Assembly (NCBI RefSeq): GCF_032854445.1
Contig: NC_088300.1
Coordinates: 29,185,608 to 29,249,607, forward strand
Length of the DNA: 64,000 nucleotides
Source of the DNA: Liolophura sinensis
Taxonomy: Eukaryota; Mollusca; Polyplacophora; Chitonida; Chitonidae
Direction: 5' to 3'
Every line of letters begins with the position of its first letter. Position 1 is the first letter of the stretch. The notes beneath the pieces were generated by a model, which saw only the letters and a program-made list of their open reading frames with translations, was not told where the DNA came from and did no database searches. The translations under genes and the position numbers were made by a program. Shown here piece after piece: positions 32,424 through 43,915 of the stretch.

Positions 32424-35400
32424 GCTATCATCAAATCACTGACAAAATAGAAAACGTTATGAAATGTTATATGAATGTATTAAGAATGGGATCGGATGTT
32501 AAACGTCAGTACTGAAGCAAAAACTTCCGCTTTTCTGTGACTGTTTTGGATGGTCAATAAGGTAATGCTATTGCGAATAAGCCAGATCAAATAAGATCAA
32601 AGTGTCATGTGGCTTTAGATATTTAACTCCCCCAACACATGGTTATCCCGCAGTGCTACATCGCATCTAATAGTGTTATTAATAAATAGGATAAGTAATG
32701 ACTTTCACTGGTGTCAACACACGCATCTGCATTTTGATTTTGGGAGACATGTTTGCAATGCCCTTGTTTTCCGTAAAAGCGTGGGACGATAAGGGCAGAG
32801 ACTAATTTGTCGTATTCCGATATCTGATTGGAGGACTCTTCTGTCAATCAAACATGTGCAACGACTGAATACGCCAGCTTGTTGCTGATACTCGTACATG
32901 TGTTTTAAACTCGACTCGTACAATTTCACCAGAGACCGTTACAGTAGGATTCTTCTAGCCCCGCCTCTACCTGGCAAATTATTCCAGACTCGTGACCATA
33001 TATGGTCAAACTCTTTGATAAAAGTCTCTCTGGAGCACTACCATGGTGGTATCGATTAGACTAAGCATTGGGAGGGCCCCCTTCATGAATTTATTTATCA
33101 GCCTCTTGGTTGGGCGTTGAATTGCACTTGGCAGCGTTGGTGTTCGGATACGAAGGGAGTATAATTCTTGTTCTTTCAGGCTGGCGCTGTGCTATCGGCG
33201 GGGGAAACTGAGGCAGGAACCTAGCAAACACCGGACTGTCCAACCGAGCTGACCCGCACCAAATACAAGCAATTAACCAGAGGGAAAGAGGAAAACGCCA
33301 GGTAAGTGAGACTGTTCCATACGAGCTACTTTTATCAGTGATCGGCTCGAGACCACTGCTGGACTAGTTTTTGTAAGACAGCACGGTTTATACATATGCA
33401 TGATGTAACTTGTTAAGAACCCGTATCCGCTGAGACTTTAGTGTCTAAGAACTTTCAAATGGGATAGGGCCATGGATTTGACAACACTGCCAAGCTATCA
33501 AAACTCTACATGTGTACCTGTCATCGTTATTGCTTTCATTCAGTTTTTTTCTCCACTCTCTTATCTCCCTACTCCCCATCTTCATACAATCAAACCAGAC
33601 AATTGTTGACATGGAAATACTCTGATTACATTGTACTCTTTACCATATAACTCCATATCCTGAACGTAGAAATAGATGCACGAGGCTAATATCAAGTTAG
33701 TGAAGTGTCGAAAACCCAGTCTTCGTGGAGACCCGTCGTGATGGTGGCTTTTGCTTAGTATTTGCATTGTTGGTTGTGAGTTAAAGAGGTGTGGTGAATT
33801 ATCTACGCTCGGTAGTTAGACTTACGGTTTTCCTATATGGATCTATATCAGTAAATATCTAAGATCGGTTAATCTTTGGACTGCGTAAATCGCAGAAAGA
33901 CAAAGCGATCAGTGGTATGAAAATATCCCAGCAGTACAGCACTATCATATAGGACATCAGAGAGTCGGTTTGGGTCAGAAATAAATGTCTTTCACACTAC
34001 CCTGTGAATGATTCATGTGTAAGGGTCTCCAAGGGGTAGGGACTTTGGGGCAGGGTTACTTTCCAATATAGTCAAAAGGTTCAGCGTGAAAATTTAACAA
34101 AGCTTTAGAAAATTTGACATTTCCGTGTCCTTGGTGAAGCGATAGACGGGTGCTCGCTGATCTATGCATGATCCTTTTAACACAAAACAGTGGATGGAAT
34201 ATGGTTTTTGGAAAATATTAATGTATATTAATGTATATAAATGTCAGGTATTTTGGAAGAAATATTCACTGCCCATGTGCTACTTAAATGATGTCCGTTG
34301 GAAGTATTGTATGTTCAAAATAGATCTATTGGAAGACACTATAATGACTGTATTTATCTGGGGATGTTAAGGGGTTTGTTCTTGCACGCTTTGTATGAAC
34401 TTCCCTCTAGGCTCGTTCTACATCTGAGCCTTATTCAGGTGCGAAATATTTTATGTGAAAATAATACCCGGCGATATAGCGGGTTATCTGGATTAATATT
34501 GAAGTCAGTATGATATGCTGCCAGCAAGACCAGCAAGAATTAAAGTCCAGCATGGGAGCGATTACTAGCGAACATACGATCACAAACTGTGTTTTGTCAG
34601 CTACTAGAATCAGCTAATCAGAAATGCTGCTCCGGAAGGCCGACTGACTCAATCGTTATAATAGCCATATAAAAAGTGATTACTAGGATTTTACTGCTCA
34701 TTTTTTCTTTCCTCGAATCTATGAATTTTAAATGTTGCACTAAGCTACCGCTTTGTTACTTTTTTTAGCTCGTGAATAATTGAATATGCAGATATTATAT
34801 CGTGGTTTACTGGCATCAAATCTAGCAACGAGTTTGGTATTGCAATACCTTAAAATATCCATAAAGAAGCTCCAAAACGACTGTTTCATCACATAAATTC
34901 CAGCTCCAGCGATTTGAAAGCTGTGATAATTTACCGTCCTTTGATTTTGATTTATTTTGAAACTAGTTGTTAAAAAACATGTAATTAATGAATACATGAT
35001 ATAACAACATGCGTTATCACATTCTTTGTATATTTTGAAGCGTTTTTTACTTAACAATCAAGAGCAAATTACCCGCTATGGAAAGCAGAATTCATATCCA
35101 GTTTATAGAGCATAGTGAATTGAGATATGATGGGATTAGGTATGCATACTAATAATATGGGTTCGGTGGCCTGCTACGCAGCACATTTGGTAATTCCATG
35201 AAATCAATAAACATTGAGACACTTTGATACGCTAGGATTATGCAGAATTATGAATTAATCTGCAGATGAAGGATATTAGACAAACCAATCCTATTTTCCG
35301 CCACAACTCGATCTTCTGTGCACATGATCCCGGTAATACGTTGATACGTTTGTGCCTGAGCCACACGGCTTGGCCAGTTTCATGTAATCAGCTAATCTCT

Positions 35401-37900
35401 CCACTACAGCAATAGTGTCTGAACGCACTCCATTAAAATCCCGTGCCAGTGTCTTCAAACGCCAGAGAACATTTGATAATTAGTGTTGCTGTTGCGCAGG
35501 CGTGATATCTGCGTGAAGACAGTTGTCGTGGGATGACGTTCTCCGCGCAGAGTGTTTGTTTGCTTATATACGCATATCTACAGTAGGGCTGCGTCTGACG
35601 ACTCTTAAGCTATACGGCGTTCTCCTGTGGTGTTACTTTATACCTTCCAACGTTTCTGCAAGCGCATCCACATTAATATTTATGTTTATGGTGTAGGTCT
35701 GGATTTTGTGATCAATGAGCCTTTGGAGTGCGCTGACTTTTATGTGATTTCCCCTGGGAACTTTCTCTATAATCAGTAAGTTTAAATTCATCTTTCTGCG
35801 GATGAAAATGTATATATAAGATAGCATATCACCACAGTAAAACTGATCCTACTTGACTCTGACAACGCTGCTGTATTTATTAGGAAAGAATCAAGTTCCT
35901 CATTTCGCACCAGTCACCAGTGATGGATGACAAGTTCTCCACGAGAACAAACCGTCATAGTATTTGTCATATTTTCAAAAGGAGATAGCGTCTGTGTAAC
36001 AATGAGATAGTGATAGGCCCATTATAACCACGCTGTAATGGTTAATGGAGACACTACAGAGCCCGTTTTCTAATCTATACTTATACTGTTTGCGTTTCCC
36101 CTCTATTGACCAGATGTCTCGCGTTCATCGCGTTTCGGACAATGCGGTGTCATGATGTCGCAAATTGACTGAAGTTATCGGGCAAAATTCCACAGTCCTC
36201 TGTGTTTTAGCATCAGTCACATAGCAAGCTTTTCAATTACGAAGCTTTCAGGTATATCAGTCCGCCATCAGGTAGCCGAGTAACACTAATGTGCCGTTCA
36301 TGCTGGTTAACTGTTATGGCATCGCCAGTGAGCCGTTGCGAACGTCAATCTCACACCTGCCGTGCAGGGCGGGGGCAGTCCAGATATACCTGTCAGCTAC
36401 ATTACAGGTACCAGCAGTCAAGCATATCACAAACTTTGTAGAGCATTCAGTATAGAAATGGTATGTAGAGAGGCAAACAACATACATACAAACAACAACA
36501 TACACTATAACAATGATCTGACATTTTAAAAGTTGTGTTTCTCAGGTTCTCCATATCCAAGAAAATGATAATCATCCTAAAATCCTTTAGTATGAACAGA
36601 TCAATAAATAAATAAAAAACATATGAAGAAACAAATATATCAATATAGTTTTTTCTAGAATTTTCAAAAACAAATTGTTTCAATTGTTGTCTTTTTTTAT
36701 TTATGTTTCCACCTACAATTCACCTTCTTTCTTTTTGGCAAAAATATATTCAACTTTAAATAAAATAGTAATTGTAAATATTAGGTACCTTGATTCATAG
36801 GCATTGCGTTATGTTATTTAAGCTCGAGCGAACGTTGGGTGCTCGCATGCAGGGCTACACGGTACAGCACCGTTCGTGCACAATAATGAGATTTATCTGT
36901 GAGACGAAGCGTTCGGTAATCCCACAACGAATTGAAGGGATTACCACTACATGTACATGGTAGAGAGATTGTGAGGTTGTCTGTGTATCGGGGTGGAGAA
37001 AATCGTTGCTGATCAAATTAAACTGTTTTATCTTTGGCACTCATTCTCGTGTGAAATCCGCACCGTTTGGCTTGCTGTCCGGAAAACTGTTGAAATGTTA
37101 TCTCACTGTACCCGATCATCGCTATAGGCCACAGCTCGTGTTCATGAAATACGATCATATATACAGTTATATACGATCAAGAGCATAAATAGGATAATAC
37201 TGAACCAGAGGCTTACGAATCTGTAACACTCGCCATCCGCATATAGAGCACAATCAGCAAGGGAAATGGCGGACAGGCATCGATGTAATTACTTGGACAA
37301 CATCCAAGAGTACGCTATCTAAATAAAGGATATATGCGTTATAAAAGGCATAGTTCAAACATGGCACCCTTGTATACAAGCGAAAAAAAAATACTAACCG
37401 TGTGCCTTTGTTGTTTGAGTAACTTTAGGTTCAAATGAGAGCTTGTTCTAATCAGAACCAGTATCACCCGATGGTGGCGAGTATGATTGCAATGAAACCG
37501 TGCTATGATATTATTTCATCCATATCGAATGAAGTAAAATAATAAAAAAATTAACTAAATATTCCTTTTATCTATATGGATATATGTCATGTAATGCGGA
37601 TTAGGAAATGGTTAAACAAGTACACGAATCACATGTTTTCTGTCTGTTCATTTGGAAGCAAGGGTTTGGTAGAGAGCAGTTTCTTCACGTCAACACATTC
37701 ACTAATGCTTCATCAGCACTGCCTATTCACTTAGGCCTGCTGTGTAATCAAACTTGACACTGAACTAGTTTTTAATTCCGTAGAATTTGTTAAAGTCCAT
37801 GTTATTTCACAGTACAGTTTGATTGCGTATTGTCCTTCCGAGGCTAAGGCTGATTTCTCCACGTTGTACTTGCTGTTCCTTTATTGCTTGTACATCCCTA
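32424..37900. other. No gene supported
   Basis: About 5.5 kb of mostly unique AT-rich DNA. Frames of 60-105 codons (for example 34740-35057 minus) look random. A CArG palindrome lies at 32993-33008. Confidence 0.4.
32993..33008. promoter_or_regulatory. CArG box (CCATATATGG) inside a 16-base perfect palindrome
   Basis: CCATATATGG (32996-33005) matches the CC(A/T)6GG binding site of SRF/MADS-box factors and lies within TGACCATATATGGTCA. No adjacent coding gene is recognised. Confidence 0.25.
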
Positions 37901-37901
37901 G

Positions 37902-38119
37902 TCAGCCCTTGGAACCCTGCTCACACAAGCAACAACCTGCTCACCCCAGATAACAATAAAGACGGGAGACGAGCCCCTGAGGTGTCGGTTACAAGCCTTC
38001 CCACGACGGCTCTGCTCCGGATTTACGACACAATACGTAGAAGCCACGACAAGAGGCGTGACTTTGTGACCTTTATGCCAATCAAGCGAGAGTCTGGTCA
38101 GTTCCGATCACGTCACTAG
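37902..38119 (+). CDS. Candidate terminal coding exon of an unrecognised protein
   Basis: A pyrimidine-rich acceptor (CTTTATTGCTTGTACATCCCTAG, boundary about 37901) is followed by an open frame to TAG at 38117-38119. The encoded tail includes GRRAPEVSVTSLPTTALL, then DTIRRSHDKRRDFVTFMPIK and several dibasic pairs. This would be unusually protein-like for non-coding DNA. The frame is open further left (from about 37823), so the splice site is not certain. The nearest AATAAA downstream noticed is at 38651. No family is recognised and no upstream exon is identified. Confidence 0.25.
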
Positions 38120-38766
38120 AGACTCGTTTGGCTTTTGCCTATATACACGATACCCTTATGTTTGCCCTGCACTACTGTGTTCTGAATGCACACGTCTGAC
38201 AAAGTATTGATGGGCAGCATGGAAAATGGTTTCTGGTTGAGCTGTATACCAAAGCTTTACAGTATAGCTTTGAATGTTGTCTATGCTCCTTCAGTCCAAT
38301 GTTTCAGTGTTTGACCGCTGACGACCAATGCCCATTGCCCAACAAATGTGATCAACCCCCGAATTTGAACATCTGCTTTTCTCAAACTGCCAGAGTTAAA
38401 TACGTTTCATCTTTTACCTCACAAAATTACAAATGTAACATACGGAACAAGAGACATTCGTATTTGAAACTGCTATCGACATCCCACTCCTTCTGAATAC
38501 ATTTCCTGTTGGTTTTTTACAATGGACTGGTCATCAACTTGCTCATGTGAAACTCGTTTGTAAGCCTACAGCTGGCCTGGTGTTCAGAAAACGATATCTC
38601 ATTCAGTATATTAATGCTTAAAAATGAGGATTCAATGCCAGTAATTGCTCAATAAAGCATTGCCACAACTCCTATAGTAGGCTTGTCAAGAACAATGTCA
38701 AGATCGAGATGAGTTTCGCAGTGGTGTATTTGCATAAACCACCATTAGTTTTCTTTTGCAGTTTTA

Positions 38767-38865
38767 CTTGGAGCGCTACACTGGTTCCCAATGCATAATT
38801 GCTTTAATGAGCTGTTGGAGATAATAAAGTTTAAAGCTTTAGTTCTCACCAACCCGATTTCTAAA
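38767..38865 (+). pseudogene. Decayed fragment resembling the C-terminal end of a non-LTR retrotransposon reverse transcriptase
   Basis: The frame reads LGALHWFP, then after about 14 residues FKALVLTN. The LHWLPV...FK(I/A)LVLTYKAL motif is typical of the region after the polymerase domain in CR1/jockey-like LINE ORF2 proteins. The spacing is longer than usual and the flanking frames are broken, so at best this is an old remnant. Confidence 0.3.
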
Positions 38866-39368
38866 TCCGCAAAGCGTACTTCAATAGATAAAAAAATGTG
38901 TAACGCTGAGCTACATGTGCCAGCATGGCTAAAAAGCTATATTTAAGCACTTTTTCTCGTTTTTATTGATTCAAAATCTGTCCATCGGAAGTCATAACAC
39001 TGTCATCACTGTGGGTGATTTATGAATGGTAAAAACCATTGACTGCAGTATTGTAAGAAATTTGGCTCGATTTATGCCTTGTACATCTCAATCACATAGG
39101 GACGTCACCGGAAACCGCGTGCGTGATAAAAACCGTGATTAAAAAGGCGACATTTCCGCACGCAACAATTCCGCACGTAATTTTAAATAACCTTAAAATG
39201 GGGAAACATGGCGAAAACTACCGACCTTGGGATGATACACACACTTACTCCATTCCCTAAACGTGCATGTACATTGTAGAACGTCACTATTTGCTGTGCT
39301 ATCTTACATCTGAAGACAAACCACGCGCTGTATATTATGATTCCTGAAAACCATCGACATACCTGACC

Positions 39369-39420
39369 GCAATGCTGAACACCGTGAAATACTCTTGGCG
39401 TAAAACATCAATCAAATATA

Positions 39421-39491
<71 letters not shown>

Positions 39492-39494
39492 ATA
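39369..39494 (+). mobile_element. SINE 3' fragment with expanded (TAAA)18 microsatellite tail
   Basis: GCAATGCTGAACACCGTGAA, ATACTCTTGGCGTAAAACAT and CAATCAAATA are the last part of the SINE. The tail has grown to 18 uninterrupted TAAA units at 39421-39492. Short IYLF-repeat frames here are artefacts of the microsatellite. Confidence 0.8.
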
Positions 39495-39527
39495 TAACCA
39501 CCGAGGTGTGGAAGTCTGTACAATACA

Positions 39528-39657
39528 CGTGGGAAAGTTCGTCAGTTCGAAATTTGCCAAATGTGGTGTGCCCAGGGTACTCTAGTTTCCTACACCCTGT
39601 CCGCTGTCGTGTGTGAAGTGAAAGCAAAAATCAATTAATCAATCAATCAATCAATCC
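39528..39657 (+). mobile_element. SINE, second subfamily, decayed, with (CAAT)n tail
   Basis: GTGGGAAAGTTCGTCAGTTC...ATTTGCCAAATGTGG...GGGTACTCTAGTTTCCTACA...CGCTGTCGTGTGTGAAGTGA, then a (CAAT)n-like tail. The AAGTTCGTCAGT...ACTTGCCAA body is shared with the copies near 49470 and 63070 and differs from the main subfamily. Confidence 0.55.
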
Positions 39658-39659
39658 AT

Positions 39660-42060
39660 TCACGTATTCAAACAAATACCGATATTCACTAACGTGGAAA
39701 GCAACAGTTTCACATCGGTGAAACATGTAACCACTTAATACCTTTTTTTTGTCTCGTTTACTTTTTCAAAGTGTTGATGGCGACTTGCGCATTGTGATAT
39801 GTACAGGCTCACCAATCATCAATCATCAAAAGAGAATAGCAGAACGTTCACCTGCCTATGACTCTGATTTAGCATTCACGTCCTGATACATATGTTTGAT
39901 AATGGTTTAACGTTACAGCCATCTATTAGATGAAGCGCAGTCGAAACGAGGCCACGAAGATGTCAGGGAATTAGCTGAATGTAAAATATCCGGCGCGGGG
40001 AAATTACACTATGATAGTCGACAAATAGAGCGCGGGTGCAAAGATTAAATGTCAATTAGGTGAAAAAAGCACCCGTCTCTTGAAGTAATCATCCATTACT
40101 CCGTCTGAATTCCTATCACGTAATTCCTTGTATTAGTATTTAATTAGAATCAAAGTAGAACATAATAGAAAACCAGTGATGCTAGTTAAACCAATATGAA
40201 ATTATACGAGGTATCCCATCTAGCCTTACTCTGTGGCAATAAACATTGAGTTGAAGGTTTCCAATGTAAGAATTGAACGTCACTGATAGATAAGCAGGGA
40301 AAAAATCATTGAGAATAATTCAAGTCAGTCGATACTTTGTTGTCCAAGTGGAATGAAGACAAAAACTATTCCAATTAAATCTAAATTATATCGAGATGCC
40401 GATACAGAAATAAAAACCACCTTATATCTTCTCAGTTATATAGTTCTCTCATGTTTCTTCGCCTGTACGTCATTTGGGGTTATGGTGAGATCTTTTTTTA
40501 AATTGCTTACAGTACATTATGGAGTCCAACAATGAACTATAATAAAGTGAGCCGCTGCCTCGTTTGCAAATCTGCTGCTTGGAACAAGAGTTTATCAAAT
40601 GGCAAGAAAGTTTTTACCCATACCAAATAACTATATGCGCTACAGACGATTAATACCATTAGCAATATTTCCATCCTTCCGTCTAGTTATTTTTTAGAAA
40701 TGCGCTCTCCGTTTGTTCGGTATTTCCCACTGTCGCCGGATGTGGTGTGGCCATATATCCAGTATCTTCGAAAGGAACGCTGCAAGCTTGTGTCAAAGTT
40801 TAATTCGACAAAGGGCGGGAAAAGGCACAACGTTTAATTGTAAATGGCCTGCGAGGAATTACGGTCATTATTCTTTTCACACGAATATATCAATGAAAGA
40901 TACCAGACTTTCGTTGATGAATGAATGCTGCATGGATACAGCCCCTGATGCGGTGCAACACAACGACAGAGCAATAGCCAGGAGCTGCAATTCTCCATAG
41001 TTTGGTATGTCTCAAGACATTTTGGCCACAACTGTACATCAAGCAATCATTCTGACTGTTAATTAGACGCAAGCGTAGTGATTGTCCGAATCGCCCCAGT
41101 CCGTGGAGACTCCTGGTCAATAGCCGATCCCCGGCTTGATTATGATTGATGCTCTACCAATGATGCTCAGGCTAGCCTGGAGGTGTAATATCTGTGTCAA
41201 TGATTTGTTAATTGCTTATGTCTCGTCCCCTATGGCTTACCGCTGGTCCTCTGATTTAACCAGTCCTCAAGCCAACAGAGTTTTGCGGTTTCTCCCTGAG
41301 TGATTGCTTTTTGATTTGGGTTCTCGTATCACTCACGACATTCTCGTTTGTTGTCCACTCGAAAACCGTTGTAGGTCTGTTATATTATAGGGAGGAACGT
41401 CTTCCCAGCATCATGGGCAAATGCCCAGATTGAAGCCAACAAAGCACACACACACTCCCATTGTGCAAATATTACTGATCAATCCACCTATCACTCCATT
41501 TCTGGTGAGCAGATTCAAAGTGCTGATTGTGTTTTAGAAAACTGGTATATAATTCGCATAGATGTTTACTCGACCTGAGATTAGGTGAAGGTGGGCTTTA
41601 TGCCTACGTCTGCCCCATGAACCACAGCCTTCCCACGAGGGAAAACATCCAACAGAAAGACTAGGAGCAGAATACGATCAAATGAAAATATATAACCTTT
41701 TGAGTAGGAAACGAGGACTTTTAACCCAAACCCGAACATCTAAGGTTAACAGGCACGCGAATTCGGAAAACGAACAGTAAACTTGTTTTATTCTGAGATG
41801 AGGAAATTGCATATACTGCGTGAAATGGTAGTACATGTGCATATAGCGAAAACCAAATTTGAAATTTCTCTGTCATGCAAAAAACTTAGTTATATTATTC
41901 GTTCCGTACGCATGACGTTACATGTGTCGGTTTATTTCATTTTTCGGTTGAATATTGCCAATTTTTTGAAACTTGAAGCCTTCCCTGTCACATTCTTCCC
42001 AAGTCTAATACATTAGCTGCCCAATGATTGTCCATCTCCAGAAACCTCCCCGAGAAAGCT
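39660..42060. other. No gene supported
   Basis: Unique AT-rich DNA. Overlapping frames on both strands at 40713-41120 are unrecognised. Confidence 0.4.
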
Positions 42061-42061
42061 A

Positions 42062-42343
42062 CAACAGTTATATACCAACATGTATACATCGGCAACAGTT
42101 ATATACCAGCATTTATACACCGGCAACAATTATAGACCAACATTTATACACCGTCAACAATTATATACCAACATTTATACACCGGCACCAATTAAATACC
42201 AGCATTTATTCACCGGCAACAGTTATATATCAGCATTTATACACCGGCAACAGTTACATACCAACATTTATACGCCGGCAACAGTTATATACCAACCCAT
42301 TACCGTAATATACCGACCCATAACAGTTATATACCGACAGTCG
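42062..42343. repeat. 31-bp minisatellite
   Basis: CAACAGTTATATACCAACAT plus TTATACACCGG repeats at 31-base spacing (42062, 42093 and on), about nine units, with shortened units at the right end (CCCATAACAGTTATATACCGA). The His/Tyr/Gln-rich overlapping frames are by-products. Confidence 0.88.
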
Positions 42344-43273
42344 TTGTCACTTTATCTCTGTGATTAGATTCACGTAATCGATCTAGTTCCCACTGAACAG
42401 TTCTAGTTACGTTGTCATTCCATAGCAGCGTAAGACCCCAGATGTTAGATGAGTCGCCTGGTGTCGAATTACAAACATGCCGAGTTCCGATCTAATTTAC
42501 AGATTGGTTTTGAAACAGGCGTCGTAATTCGAGTGATGACGTACCTTTGGATGTGGGCGAATCAAATAGCTCCATCTTAGAAATGATAGCTATGTCGAGC
42601 ATATCTTCAGAGTATTCCGTAACTTGTCAGACATGGTGACATTTCATTTCTCACAATGGTTGCCTCGCGTCAACAGACGAAGTGTTATGCAAGGCTTTTA
42701 GAGGTTTCATTTCAGAACAAATTGCGCACGTACTGCAAACACCAAGACGAAACTTTGGCCTCGTCTACACCAGTGTGTCTACACACTGTAAAACATAATG
42801 ACGCCTTAGGATAATAAGCCGACTCATCAATCTCAAGAATTATTTGGAAATTTGGAAAATGAAGTAGTTCTTTGAGGTCATTTGATTTTGAACTGAATTT
42901 TATTCCTGAATTTACAATCTGGACATGTTGTGAAAACACCTTAGCTAGTTGTTGATCTCATGTGTTGCAGAGCCTTTTCTGAAATAAAGATTGCTTCTAG
43001 AATATTACATATAAATGAAATTTTATAAAATATTACTTACCTATGTGGTATTTCACTTTTCTATTGGCTTACTAGGAATTATAACAAACTGGAAAGCTGT
43101 TGAAAACCTTTCTTGACTTGTAGCAATAATTTTATTTAAAAGAATGGACTACAGTAGACTTTGTCAGGAGAAAACTTGTTTAGTATTGTCTGGAACAAAT
43201 GAGTTTTGTTTTGTTGAACTTTGTTTGGCAATATCGGTCACTTCTGCGCTGATATGTATTTCTAAACATGAAG
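42344..43273. other. No feature seen
   Basis: Unique AT-rich DNA. Confidence 0.45.
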
Positions 43274-43915
43274 CTATAATTGTTGCACGTATACTGAACC
43301 TAAAACTATATAAACAGCATCGCTGTACTCGTCTCGCAGTATTCGTAACAAAAGACTAGTAAAGGTCATAGACGCGATGTTGAAGGAATCGTTTACTTTA
43401 TAAAACAATGCGAGGGCAATTAGTCCATTAGCGGTTGTACACGTCCGTGGTGCTGTTTCTATTGTGCCTGCATATAGTGAAGGCGTGTGCTCGACTAGAT
43501 CTGGATCATTACTTATAGGGTTGAACCCAAGAGGCCATGATTTAATGTCTTCTGAGACTTCATGGAAGCACATTAAAAATAATTGATAAATAAGCCGTAT
43601 GTCCATAGCCCATAAGCGGCAACACTCGTAGAGCATTAAGACAAGGCTGACTCCGCACACGTCTGTCGTGTTTCGTGAGGGCCTAGGGACAATGTAGATA
43701 TGTTTACCTTCAGTTCGCTGGAACACAAGGGAAGATGTCAGCCGGAGGCGCCTGGGAACAAACTTTTGACGGTCACACGGGGAGGTGACCTGTCCGGATG
43801 GACAGTTATCGGCTCCATTATACGTTCCCACTGGGATGCTGAAATCTCTGATTATTGTTTGCATTATATGGAATCGACGACACTGCCTTTGTTCGACTAG
43901 ACACGGTAAACACAC
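43274..43915 (-). other. Unusually long uninterrupted minus-strand frame, 213 codons, unrecognised
   Basis: This is the longest open frame here that is not explained by tandem repetition. It starts at ATG (43913-43915). The predicted product has scattered cysteines, no clear signal peptide, no recognised domain and no visible periodicity. A 66-codon frame on the opposite strand overlaps its 5' part. It could be a single-exon gene, a decayed gene, or chance; it is longer than other non-repetitive frames in the window by about 80 codons. Confidence 0.2.

Noticed and set aside
38299-38496. 65-codon frame as part of a LINE reverse transcriptase
   Set aside because: The tail (NIRNKRHSYLKLLSTSHSF) is only vaguely similar to RT C-termini and cannot be aligned by eye with confidence.
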